Below are positions 50,101 to 63,114 of a stretch of 64,000 bases of DNA, piece after piece. The position numbers were made by a program, and so were the translations under genes. Below the pieces are notes generated by a model. It did not search any database. It was not told the DNA's origin and saw nothing but the letters and a program-made list of their open reading frames with translations. Numbering within the stretch: the first letter of the stretch is position 1; each line of letters opens with the position of its first letter. Origin of the DNA: Lanius collurio. Taxonomy: Eukaryota; Chordata; Aves; Passeriformes; Laniidae. The DNA lies in the NCBI GenBank assembly GCA_020086605.1, contig JACBWW010000003.1, positions 3,334,082 through 3,398,081 of the forward strand, given 5' to 3'.

Positions 50101-53100
50101 AATTTTTTCAGGCATTACTGAATAAAACTTTATAATGACATCAAGGATGTCATTAACTTAAAAAAAAGGAAAGCAAAGCATGGTTAAGTTAAAAAAAATA
50201 TTTGAATTCAAGTAACTTTTGATCAGGATATGTAATATAGCTAAACACCAGTACTCAGCTTTGTCCTAGAAGACATTTTCCCTCACAGTGATGAAAGAAA
50301 ATGAACCATGAAGAAGATGGGTAAAAAATGCTTGCTTCATAGTTAAAATTAATACAATTAAAATTATATTTCTGAACAGAAATATTAAAATACAAATCAA
50401 ATATGAGTCATCCACTTGCATAGTCTAAGAGTTGGTTTTGGGTGTCAGGCATCCTACTCAACCCAGAGTAGCATAATACCCCACCCACCTTACAGCCTAA
50501 TACCGAGCAACATCAAATGAATGGCATGAAACAATTTTAAATTACGTTCTATCATCTACCAAAGCTGCCACAGAAAGACAAACACATTCTAAATTGTTTT
50601 ATAGCACCCAATGGGACAAATTCTCAAATGCAACAAATATATTTGATGGTGGTTTGCCACAGGAACAGATACATCCCTGTTTCCTAATGGGATATGATCG
50701 ATAGGAGATAAAATTAAAAGTGATGGAAGATACTGGTCTCATCCATATTGGTGAATTTTATGTTTGTGAAAGCCTTGTTCTTCTGCCTGGAAGGAGACCT
50801 AAGGCCACAACATAGTTTAATGTCTGCACATATAAGGTCTCTGAAGAACAAAAAATGTCACTATTTGTGCTAAAAGTGGTTCTCATGCCATGTGTTTTCT
50901 AAGATCTCCCTAAACATGTGCTTTGATCAAGTGCAGCTCTTCAACAGCATACTGAGACACTGCCACTTCACGCTGACATGCAATCCTCCACCTCCAACAG
51001 TTTCTCAAAGAAATAAAGAACTAAACCTACCTATTACAAGGGATTTGTTTTTGTTAGTGGTTTGGGGTTGGGTTTTCTTCCTGTTTAAAACCCCATTTAC
51101 TGCTTCAAAATTGTACTTGAAAAAGGTTAAACATGCTCATCCTGATATTGTCAGGTACCCCATGGAGTGCACTAGATCTGACTTGTGTTGCACAGAATTG
51201 CAACGAGACAGTTCACATGAGGAGTCTGCCTGTGTGTGTGATTCTCTGACTGCCACCAGTGCTCTGTGCTTGCCATGGTGCAAACAGATTCCTTGACCCA
51301 AACTTTTGTCACAGACATATTTTCTCCTTCCATCTAGCTTTCTCTTTCCTTCTTTCTCCTTCCTCTGTGTTTGTTTCTGATGGACAAAAGAAAAAAACAT
51401 ATTTCCAGGCAACTTGCTATATTTACAATCAAATGACATGGCAGCCAGACCATTACTTATCAACTCTCCATTAAACTTTAATAGATTAATCATCAATTAT
51501 TGAGGGATTAATGTTCAGATCCAGCTGTGCTGTCCCAGTTCAGTTCTCAAGTGCCAACAAAGATACTTTATGGCCTACACTGTTGAGCATTCAGATTCTC
51601 ACTCACCTCTTACTCTCCTATCTCAGCTTTCTGAAGCAGAAAAAAGAGGATTTTTAAACTGAGTATGCAGACAGAATGAGAGAGAAGAAGAAATTTGAGC
51701 TAAAGAGTAATTTTCCTGAGCATGGGATTGTTCTGAGTTTTGTAAATAAACATCTGCACTTAAAAACTAAAAAATAAACCCCAAAAGAACAACCCAAACA
51801 CCAAAATCCTACCACTTCAACAGTAGCTTTTTAAACTAGGTGAAAAATGCTAATCTGAAACATGTGCATAGATTCTATAACATGAACAAATGCATATCTG
51901 CCACACAGTGGCAACAGAAAGGGAAAGTGACATTACTGTACAATAAAATTAAAACAAACATTCTAAACATAGCTGAATTTTGGATCTAAAAACAGACCAA
52001 ATTTTATAATAGCAGCACATATTTTTAAAAGCTTCTGAGACACAGAGGGTATTAGTAAGAGTACCAGATGATTTGAAGTGGCCTGATACTTTCCCCACTA
52101 GAAATGAAAACTGAAATTCTGCACCATAGATATATTTTGTCAGCTACTTATGTACTGAAACACAGGTCAAGAGTCAATAAGACTTTAACTAAAGGATTTG
52201 GTACTTAACATACCTTCTTTGGAGATCACTGTGCACATGCCATAAAGACAGGCTCTGCCAAACAATCTTTCCCTTCCCCTACCCCTGCCAATATCAGTCT
52301 ACCTGTGAATCCACCTGCCTATTTGTATGCTGTTCAAGGTTGAAAAGAAATTCCAAAGTAGTGTCTCTCAGCCAGCTTTCATTGCCAAAAGGAATAAACA
52401 ATGAGCAGAGAAACTTCAGCACTAGTTCATTATAGTCACTTGTAAACAATTAAGAATTACAAACACAGTCTGGGAGTAGGCAGGTTATTACTGAGGTAAA
52501 AATTCTATAAATCAGGGTACTGAAGCTGCCACCTGCAAATCCTACAGGGGAAAGTGAAAATGTATATTGATACATGAGGAAGGGCACCATTGTGAAATAC
52601 TAAGTGTATTACCAATCATTTCATTAGCTGGTTGTTTTCTCTGATGAGCCTGGAATATACCAGATGGAAATAATTTTTTCTTTGGCTTCACAGAAGATTC
52701 AAGTACATGGTACGGGAGAATGGAAAATAAAAATTCTGTGCTGTCAGTACAAGCCCCATTTACGTTAGCTGGGGCTGGGCTATGAGGCTGACCACATGAG
52801 AGGTTATTTAGCAAATATCTCCTGTACTCCTGACTTGACAGGCTACTGGTGCTTTCCAGACTCCATGATCTCTGTGCATTGCTCTCACAGATATGCTTGC
52901 ACAAGAGTATGTCCTCCAATATATTCTCCTTAGAAGAGACAGATAGGTTGTAGCTGCACACTGTAGACCAAGGTCTACCCCACCTTTGCACAAGGGAAAA
53001 TTTTAGCAAAGTGAGTCAATAGTTGTTACCCCATCACTTATGGGTGGAATAGTTACAATGTCCTCAACCACACCTATAAACTGAAAATCTCTGAAAGAGC

Positions 53101-53642
53101 ACCAGTGGACTGTGTTTGCAGCACAACTCTCTGATGAATATTATGAGGGAAAATGAGTAATGTTTCCTTCTGTTCATTTGGCAGTGTATTGGAAGACTAA
53201 TAAAATCTGTGTTAATTCCAGAAGAAACAAATGTGCAGGCAGACATATATTTAGACTACCAAGCTGGTTTGCATTTCTGACTGTCCTGATGCTTTGAACA
53301 GTTATTTTAAAGCGAGTTGAAAAGATGACTTTTTCAAAGAAAATTTGCATGTGTATTAAAATAATTTTACAAACATTTAATAAGAATTGTCACTCTTTTC
53401 TCAATGTTGATGGAAAGAATAGACTTGAAGTGTCTTTTAGGGGGAAGAAGATGAAGGCAGGTTTTGTGACTGTTTTAAGCATACACACACGTGTATACAT
53501 GGTTTTAGCTTTGGAATAATGTTTTTTCTCCTCTTTCTTTCATACATTCACACACACGACAACAATGCATCTGACTAGAAATCATTTGATACATGTATTT
53601 GACATAAATTTGCTAGCAAGCCAAATACACAAGACAGTATAA
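44166..53642. other. Non-coding stretch, no gene recognised
   Basis: This part holds the longest open frame of the window, minus-strand 52542-53009 (155 codons), and plus-strand 50892-51296 (134 codons), which is overlapped by an antisense frame of similar length. None shows a domain, signal peptide with a partner, or exon-like flanks that I can defend. A purine-rich block at about 46600-47350 is unlike its surroundings and may be old transposon or retroviral sequence I do not recognise. The rest is AT-rich and featureless. Confidence 0.55.
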
Positions 53643-54030
53643 GTCTGTAGCTATACCACCTTGGGCTTTGATCTTGTCAGATCTCATAAACTAAGCAAGA
53701 TTGGGCCTGCTGGGTAATTGGGATGGAAGACCTCCAAGGAAAACCCAGCTGTTGTAGGAAGTGGTGTTGGTCACTCAGTAGGTGGTATTCTTCACTCTGG
53801 CTCTGCACTGAATCAATGCCGTGCTAAGATGCTGCTGGTGGTATTATCTGTGCACCATACATAAATCTAAGATGCTGACCAAGTGGGCTAATTAGATATC
53901 CCCTGGCACATTTCACAAGAGCTAAAATTGTTAACTGCAGCAACCTGGACAGAGTCCAAACTGAATAAATACATTATGCCAACTTAAATATTCTCTACAG
54001 TTGCAACTAAATAAAGTACTTAAATAAATT
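53643..54030 (+). mobile_element. SINE with a 5S-rRNA-derived head (SINE3/AmnSINE1 type)
   Basis: The first 120 bases follow vertebrate 5S rRNA along their length: GTCTGTAGCTATACCACCTT, GATCTTGTCAGATCTCATAA, ACTAAGCAAGATTGGGCCTG, GGGATGGAAGACCTCCAAGG and GCTGTTGTAGG correspond to the start, loop region, box A/IE and box C of 5S. The internal pol III promoter is thus traceable but mutated. A non-5S body follows (GTGGTGTTGGTCACTCAGTA onward), with a 3' part reading CCCCTGGCACATTTCACAAG and ACCTGGACAGAGTCCAA that resembles the tail I recall for old 5S-headed SINEs of amniotes and fishes. An A/T-rich tail (AATAAAGTACTTAAATAAAT) ends the element near 54030. It is not a functional 5S gene because of many substitutions, and the body is fused to it. 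SINE3 class is well supported; the precise family and 3' boundary are not. Confidence 0.8.
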
Positions 54031-55043
54031 TAATTCACTGTATACTGTTTTGTATCATTTATGCACATTGTTAAAAATCTGCCACATTTTACTCTAGAGG
54101 TGATGACATTTCACTGTTGGTTGAACTAATTCCTTCATGGCCTATAAAACACAGCCACAGTGAAAAGCATCTTGTAAAAGTAAATATTTATACAGAGCAT
54201 TTTTACTGCTATGCAATTTGTTTCTCAGAATATACCATACACCTTAGTTAGGCCAAGTTCTTTTTGCGAAAAAAAAAATAAAACTAAAAGAATTGTCTTA
54301 TATTTTTACTCCTAATTAATTTATCATCTAGGTAAAATTCATTATGTAAATTTTGGCAGATGGACAATATTTTCCTTTAAATTGACCTAAAATTAAAAAC
54401 AAAACAAAGCTTTCCAAGTCTTCAGAGCTTCAAATATCTTAAGATTGGACAGAAGCATATTAAAGTTTGTATTGTCTATGCAACTCTAGTCCACAGTGTA
54501 CAGAATTCATTAAGCCATTAAATAAAGTCCATTATTAAAATCTCAGTGTTATGTGACCTAATTACAATGAAGTTTGGAGTAACATCTTGAATTTTTATTG
54601 CTCTAAAATATACAAAGTTAAAATTAAAGCTCCTTACTCAACTTTGGATTTTAGACTTCTGATAACACTGTAGGTAAAATATCGGCAAGAAGTGAGATTA
54701 ATGGCAATGTAATTTTCTCAGGAGAAAGAATCTCTGCTGTTAACATTCCAATTTAATTATTTAACTGTCGTTTTAAAAAAATTAACACATGATATAAAAA
54801 GCTATACATTGGGTTACATTTGTATAATTTTGCCAAGACTGAAGCTGTGTAATTCAACACAATTTTATTTGGCAGTACTCATGTGAAAGGAAGAATGTAT
54901 TTAAATGTTCGCTTTAATGACATCTTGTTTGAACAAGTCATAATAATTAAAGATATAATAACTTTACCAGCAAAATTAGCTGTCAGATCGCTATTTTATT
55001 GTTGATCTTAGAATATGATGAAACAACCTTGTAGAATATTTTT

Positions 55044-55065
55044 GAGGGAGGGAGAGAGGAAGGGA
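55044..55065. repeat. Homopurine tract
   Basis: Uninterrupted G/A run rich in GGGA and GAGA units. Confidence 0.85.
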
Positions 55066-56848
55066 CAGAGGAATGCTTAAAAAAAATCAATGATTCTTAA
55101 TCATGTTGAAATCATGGATATTATGAAGAAATGTGGACCTTCAAAACAAAAGTAGAAATTCATATATTACTCTGTACTGATATATTCTGGGTGTTCTTGA
55201 AGGAAATGTTCTTGGACAGCCTCAAAATTCACATACAAAAAGAAGAGACTTATTACAAATCAAATGGCAGAATTTGTTACAAAGTAATCAAACAACTGTA
55301 TTTTCTTAAAGCAAATTTTATTTACTAAAATTTTGGAATCACTTACTGGCTATAAGAGCACTTCATCTCACTCAAGACTGCAAGGAGATGCCTAAACTCA
55401 TTTGTGGGCCAAATCCTAGAATCTTTTCTCTCGCCTAAGCAACCAAACTCATCTTTTTATTTTTCAACATGTACTTCAGTGTTTTCTGGTACATTTTACA
55501 CTGACTGGTGTACAAAACAGAAAATATAACAGGACAAATAACTGGAAGTGAAATTTCCCAACCCACAGTGAATGCTCTGAACATAAAAGTGCAGAGTTTA
55601 ATGCTGATGGATTTATTCATTTTCTTTCATGAAATTTCAGGAGGATAAAATAAAGTCCATGTCTTCCTTTCTTTATTGTGGGAAACTTTAAATAAGTTGG
55701 AAGTGGACTACAACACCCGTATACACATACATATAACACAAAAACTAACCTAGTCACTTTCTTCCAACTCTCACCCCTCTTGGCTTCTATCTAGAAGAGT
55801 TGAAATAAGGGTTAAACTTGTTTTGAAATATAAGACTGCAAAGTTTTTATTACAGAATTTTAACAAAAGATGAAGTGAATACTCCGTTCCAAATATTTCC
55901 TAAAATAAACAGGTAAAGAGCATATATGTTTTTGCCATTATTTTTATAGAGACTCAATTCTTTAATCTTTAAATTCAGAGGAAACAATATTTAGTCACAG
56001 AAACAGAATTTAGGTTAACATTAATTTGACTATTATTTGTTAATTCATATATTTCATAATTCATTATTTTAAAATGGGCCGAGGTAGGCAGATTGAAGTA
56101 TTAAACAAAGTTGTGGGAGATGGGGAAGAAAAGGGGAAACCCAGAGCTGAGAAATTTAAATTAAGACCTCAAATAAGCATGAATTACTCCTCCTGATGTT
56201 AGCGGATGTTTTAAAATAGATGTGGCCACAGATTTCAGATGCCTAAAGCTAGAGTTCTAAATCCACATTTAGGCACTTAAGTAACACTGGCTTGATTTCA
56301 AAATGTATGTAGAACTGTAACTCCCACTGTTTTTAAAGTACCACTATTGTCAAGTTATATTTATGAAGTTATCTCAATGCAGATTTGGAAGCTTAGGGAT
56401 GTTAAGTCTGAAAGTTATGAGCACTATTATTTAATTTTTTTCCAGAAATATAGTGATACATTTCAATATGTAGCCAAAAAATCTTATTTAAGGTCCTTTT
56501 CTAATTATCATGCACACGTGGTGAAGACAGACACAACAAAGAGATTTCTCTTTGCACCGGTAAAACCAAAGACCGGGCTTGGCAGAAGGCTAATGTTGCT
56601 GACGTCTCAGGGACACAGGTGCTTCACCCTTCTGAGAGAGAAATAATTTAGGTGCTTAATTAAGGGTTCTAGAGAGCAACTGTGGGTACTTAAAAAGAAG
56701 TTTTTTCTTGGTTAGTCAGTAAGGGCACGTCTTACCATGTTTTTATGGACCTGAGTGAAATATTCATTGAGGTAGTTAAACACCAAAGGATACAACAGTG
56801 TTTTCCCAATTTTTCCCCAAACTCCAGGTTTGGAGAAAAGTTTCAATT

Positions 56849-56865
56849 AAAAAAAAAAAAAAAAA
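56849..56865. repeat. A17 homopolymer
   Basis: Seventeen consecutive A, flanked by CAATT on the left and TTGCA on the right. Confidence 0.95.
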
Positions 56866-59800
56866 TTGCACTTTAGGAAATTATATGGTGCAAACATTTG
56901 ATCATTTATTTATATCCAATAGATTAAAAAGGGAAATGGATTAAAATAGCCTGTTTCTTGTCTCTGCATATATTATATCAAACTGCTTAAATGAAAAACT
57001 TGCCTTTACCACATTAGGTATAATATTTTCTTCTTGCACAAATTTTAAAATTTGGGCTTAAGCACATTGATGAAAAATGCTTTATTAAATTTATTGATTT
57101 TAGTTTTGGTTATATATTTATTTCTGTAACAGTCTCTCTTTCATGAATTCCCAGTACTGTACTTTAATTAGGACTTTGTGCTTCAGCCATTGTGACAGCC
57201 CACTGGAAAAAGTGGGACATATATTTAGATGCTGCAACTCTGTATTGTTTGGCAAATCCATGGTGAAAGAGAGTTACAGAAATTTACATCCCTTTAAAAT
57301 CTTATATTTTGCCTGATTTTGTGTCCATCCATCCATTGATTATTTGTTTCAGCGCACTTTGAACAACTATGCTAAAGTTTCAGGACTCTGAATAAAAAAA
57401 TTTATAAATGAAAATCAAAATTTCCTTTAAAGGCAATTCACATACTTTTAGGTCCATGCTATCCTACAGTGGATTAGAAATGAGTAGATTCATGTCCCTT
57501 CATTTAAAATAAAGATGAAGTTTAGAGTTTAATGGTTAACCCAAAAACATGTGTTCCACATTATGCAGAGAAGAGGAGGAACAAGAGGAACAGGAAATTA
57601 ACATCACAGAGGACAACAAAGTCTTAAATTCAATGTTGTGTTTAGGAGACAAATAATGTCGGGACAGAATACCAGCAGAAAAGAAGTACTTAGACGACTT
57701 AAATGGAAGGTTTAAAAGGACCTGACAGCTGCAGGAAATTCTTGCACAAAAATATACCTGCACAGGTTAGTTTCAGGATTATGACGTTTTAAACATAGAT
57801 AAAAAGTTCATATACAGCTAACATAGACATCCTTTGCAAATGTACCCTTTTCAACTTTTAAGTCTATGGGAAAAAAAAAAGTGCTCCACACTACATTTGC
57901 AGTATTCTGATGAGCAATCAAATGGGTGAATTCATAAGTCTATATCTGCTTTCAGTGCTTACTTTTTTAATTATTTACTTTTCAGTATTTTATATCAGCC
58001 CCCAACTAAGCTTGGGTCCAAAACATTTTAATATAAACCAGGAATATTCACATAAGATAATTCTTACAAATAATGAATTCAACATATGCATATTTGTTTT
58101 AATTGACCACAGACTGAGGTCACAGATTACTTGAGATGGAAATGTACCTCTGTGGACTTATTCTTGTTTCCTCATGCACAACGTTCAAAACATTGCACAC
58201 AGTCTGATGCTGGTATTTCTCTAAGTTACTACTGTTGAAGACTTAACCTCAAATCACTTGCAGTAAGTTGCCAGTAGACAGAACAAAAATGTTTTGATGT
58301 TTATGAAAAGCTATCCTGAATGCTCTGAAGTTATATTTTTTTTTCAGATTGGTTTGGAAGTGCTTCAAATAGAGCTTTCTTGTGGGATTTGACTCTTCAA
58401 ATTCCATCTCCAGACACAAACCAGAGGTGGCAAAGATGTTTTAGAGTTTTAAAAGTCATATAACTCAGAGGCAGCTCCAGAAATCAATGCTAACAGAGAG
58501 AAGGGAGTTCTTTTACAAACTGACAGTTTTTCCACTCACATTTCATTCTTACAGCCTTAATGCCAACACAGACACTTCTTTTTGTCCTTTAATATAACAT
58601 TCTCAAAGAAGATAATTTCAGTATTATAGGGTTGACCCAAGTCTGGTATCAAAGTCACTGGTTGAGCTCTTCTCAGCTGGACAATTGACAGCTATATACA
58701 GTTAAACACTGGTTCATCTCCTTGTTTTGTTTGGCTTGTGCATGTTGTGTGGGCTCAACTAAATTATAAACTCCCATTTTGTTTGTTGTATATTGATTTT
58801 TGTTTGTTAAAGTTCTCAAGAGGTTGCATGACTTCATTCATACAGAGGTATACTTAATGAAATCTTAATCAAAGCAGCAGCTACATTGTTAAAAAAGAAC
58901 TCACATTTTGATTATTGTTATTTCAATTGAAATTAGATTTTTTGTTTAGTTTTACAAATTGTATGATGTTCATTTTTTTCCTTTAATTCCTATGTTTGAA
59001 AATTTATCATTGAAGAGCAAGTTCAATGAAAAATCATTCAGTATATTAACATAGGCTACTGACTTCTTGAAAAGGCTCTGCTCTTGGAAGGGTTCCATTC
59101 TTGAACTGGATGAAGAATTTGCAGAGACATTGCATTTCACTAAAATTGTTCACTCATTCAACACAGATTTCCATCCATCATGCAACATAAAAGTCTGTCT
59201 ACTATGAGCAATTAATTAGTCTTCCCACTCATTCCTTTGACACTCACATTTCAACAATTATTTTGTATTTAAATAGCATACAGAGCCTGAAATGCAGCTG
59301 TACAGAGCAGAACATTGTTCTTTCTTAGTGTTCCACGAGGATGAAAACCTCTCTATATGCAAGTCACCAAGGTAGCCCATAATGGTGGATATATTACAGA
59401 TAAGTGTGCTAAGCATATTTTTGTTTTCCTCTTCAAATCTATTAAGAAACTAGTATAAAGGCCTCGGTCAAGGGTTGTCCTATCAGTGATAGCAACAGCA
59501 GAGCGAGGCACAGAGCCATGATGCGTTTTTCCTTCCTCTACTCCCCAAGACATCTCTCAGGTACACTTTGCAGAGGGGTCTCTAACTGGCAGTCTGGCTT
59601 TTCTAACTCTTCAGTTCCTGTTTACCACTTCAAAGTTAAGAATGACAGACCCACAAGGACAGCATGAAGAAAAAAACCAGAAATCTGAATTTCATATTTG
59701 TAGAATTTTGACAAAATTCAGAATTAAAAAAGTTCCAAATGTCAGGAATTGCCACAGAACAAAATCCCCCTTTTCCAACCCAGTTTAGTGAACTATTAGG

Positions 59801-62800
59801 TTCCTATATTTTAGAGAATATATAAAGAAAGCTCTTCGAAAGTGTTTATGATTTTGTTTCACAAGCAATTGCAATTCTACCTCACACTCCTGCCAAACAG
59901 TACCTAATAATTCAGAAATGTTCAAGCAATGTTGCATGCATTTCAGATATGAAGGAACACATCTGTCCCAGTCTTTCCCATTTTTGCTTTCTATTTTAAA
60001 ACAAAATGAAATCAGATTTTTACACTTTTCAATCTTTGATTGCATACATGTATTTAATTTCTGAATAGAACATGAAATTTTCCTTTCCTGGGTAAATAGT
60101 TGATGTTTCTTGACCTGCAATGTATTGATGTATTCTGATTGCCAAAATTGTTAAATATATGTACAGACAGTGTACTGCAGTTTTTGCAACACTGTTGGAT
60201 GCATGAAATTAGAACTTACCCTTTGGAGTTATGCTTAATATTGAAGCTAGAGGGGAAAAAACCCCAAAACAAACAGAAGCACATTAGATTCAGATTAAAT
60301 AGTAATTGAAAAGTTTATAAATGAATTTGCAACAAAAAGAAACACAGTAATTTTTGATGAATATTGATCACCAATCAGTTGAGACTAAGGAGAGAAAAGG
60401 AAAGCTGTGCAGATATGAGAGAATGAGAAGTTACATTACTGGGAAGGAAAGAAGGAGAGAGAAAATATTATAATATAAAATTTCAATACCTATAAGAAAA
60501 TATTAAACTGCTAGTAACACTTTAAATGGAGGTCCTTAAATACTAATTCATATGCATGTAATTACTGGGCTTCCATAGGATCTTTTTAACCTTAATTGAA
60601 TTTCTATTGATTATTAAGAGCCTGTTTATGTAAGGTGAACAACTACATGGATGTTCTATTACACAGCTGTTAAACCTCAGCAAATACCTTTTTAAGAATG
60701 ATTTGGTGTTTAATTAGCATACAATAACTATCCTCTTAAAACTAAATTAAATCTCTATTTGAGAAACTTAATTTAAAGTGCTAACCAAACGTGCATACCT
60801 GCAAGGTGGTAATTTCAGATTTGTGGGAGCAGTCAAGGTCTAGTAATTCTGTAATGCTGAAGGTTAGAAAATCTGAACTCAATTCTCAAATAGGTGATTT
60901 TTAACCTGATTTGCCGTGTACCAACACACAAACGAAAGACAAGAAGTGATCATGTTGCTGTTCAATCTTTAATTAACTTTGAAATATGATCACTGAACAA
61001 ATCAGTAAAACAACACAAAAATACTTAACACTATTTTTGCTGCTAGAATTGTAATGATTTTGTGAATATTTACAGAAATCTATTGTTAACTGAGGTTTCA
61101 TTTTCTGTTTGGGCAGTTTTTTAGCGCAAGAAAATGAGGGTTCCTCTGTCCGCCCAATGGGATTTGCCTTGTTTCTTTACCTTCTCTCTTTACCTTCCAA
61201 CATGCATGAAAAGTGCATTAGGTCTGTTGCTGTTTTGCAGACTATCAAATCTTACAAATAGAAGCGAGAGCTAGGGCACGATACCACTACACACTTGAAC
61301 TCAGGGCACATCAATGTCTTTCTAGCTTTAGTATTAAACTTACTGTGTAAGCTTTGACCAAGCCAGGTTTTGAGGTGCAGATCCAAAGCCAAAAAGAAAA
61401 GGCTGAAGCCTCAAAGGGTTAGAGCTGGAAGAAACCCAAAATGACCCCACAGTGCTATTGAGATTCCTGGGTTTCTAAGCATGATGTCCTATACAGCTAG
61501 CAGATTGCCTGCCTGAAGGGCCAGAGCCGGCCAAAACAGCATGCCTAGACCCAACTGGGAAGCCACTATCAGCAGGGAAAATTCCCTGCCCAGACTTGTA
61601 GGAGGTGACCCCTAGATCCTGTCCTGTTGAATAATCAAAGGAGTAGGTGGGAGCGGCCCTATCACACCAGCTCTTCCTATGGCTCTACATGGAGCAAGAT
61701 AGCTTCACAGAGATCTGTAGCTCTTTGAAACGTTTGTTTTCCTTCCAATGCAAAAGAATGGGAAAACACTGAGATTTTTAGAGGACAAAACTTTCATTTT
61801 CCAGCAATTTCCATGCATGTATGACAAAATATGGCCTGTTTTGTTGAACAAACACATTAGATACCTTGTCAATCAGCAAACAAGACTATTTCTTGTGAGT
61901 AACAATTCAATCTTCTTAACCTGGCCATCCACTTCCTTTGCCACTCCTGCACCAGTAGAAGACTACAAAGCAGGTCTCAGGGATGCAGAACATGTGGCAG
62001 GAGAGTGTCAGAGTGGGTACTACTAAGTACCGAGTACTCTCAATGCTCTCTAGCTCACTGGTAGCTCATCAACCGACACTTAAGGTGATGGGGATTTCCT
62101 ACCACCCCTTAAAGCTACAGAGTTTCTAGGGAGCCCTATGGTCAGGCATCTAAATGCAGCTATCCCCTTTCTAGTGCAAAGCATAATTCAGGGCATTTGC
62201 AGCTTGAGTTTCTTGGCAGCCTAAAGCCCAAGTGATATTTTTCCTTCCCCTGGCAGTCCACCTGCTCAGCACTTGGAGCATAGGCTGAACCACTCAGTCC
62301 TGATGGTCTTCTGAGACTGAATTTACATGAGCAATGCCTTCTGGCATCTGTAATTAAAGGAGGTGGATTTTTACTATTACTTTTTCAATCACATGAAAGT
62401 AATGTCATGTCTTTGACTGATGAACTACTGATGAGCTGCATGTGGGAAAGGATATTTCAGAAGTGGAACTGAGCTTGTTGATAAGCTAAAACAGGATGAA
62501 AACTTTGCCTGACCTTGCTCTTACCTACGGTGGAGCATGACTCATAATATAGTGGGGAGAAGATCTGACAGAGGTCAAAAGGGAGGGAACCTTGCATTTT
62601 TCAAGATTAAAATATATGTTGTACATATTTTTCTGAAACATCCCCTCCAATTTTTTTATTAATAACATAACAATTTTACTCTGATTTGAGACATTATGCT
62701 AGCCAAGGATGTGTTACTGTGAAAAAAAAGAAAAAAAAGGTGAATTTTCAAAAGTCCAACACGTCAAGAACAAGAATAAACCAGTAAAAAAAAACACCCA

Positions 62801-63090
62801 TTCATTCAGGAATTTTACTTCCAGTGACAATAAGGTTATCTTTTTTAAAGAAATAATAGAAATATGTTTATTTGTTGAACTGCAGCCTACAATTATGATA
62901 ATTTTTAGGTGCTTGAAATCCCAAAACAAAACCTGATAGATTTTGAAAAGCTCATAATATATCTTCTGCATGTAGCAAATCTTTTTGGATTATGTTATGC
63001 AGAGTAGAAAAATCTTAATCAAGGATTTGTTTAGAAAATAATTTTGAAGTCTAGCTCCCCCAAACTAATTTTCTTGACTACTTTATTAGG

Positions 63091-63114
63091 TTAATAAATA
63101 AATTAATAAATAAA
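63091..63114. repeat. Direct repeat of TTAATAAATAAA
   Basis: Two tandem copies of a 12-base AT-only unit. Confidence 0.85.

Noticed and set aside
50892..51496. Overlapping open frames on both strands (134 codons plus, 119 codons minus)
   Set aside because: Neither has a known motif. Mutual overlap on opposite strands is typical of chance frames in a locally stop-poor stretch.
52542..53009. Longest open frame, 155 codons on the minus strand
   Set aside because: No recognisable domain, and the composition is typical of random AT-rich DNA. A length near 150 codons is plausible by chance in 64 kb over six frames.
53643..53765. A functional 5S rRNA gene
   Set aside because: Too many substitutions in box A and box C, and the 5S part runs directly into a SINE body instead of a T-run terminator.
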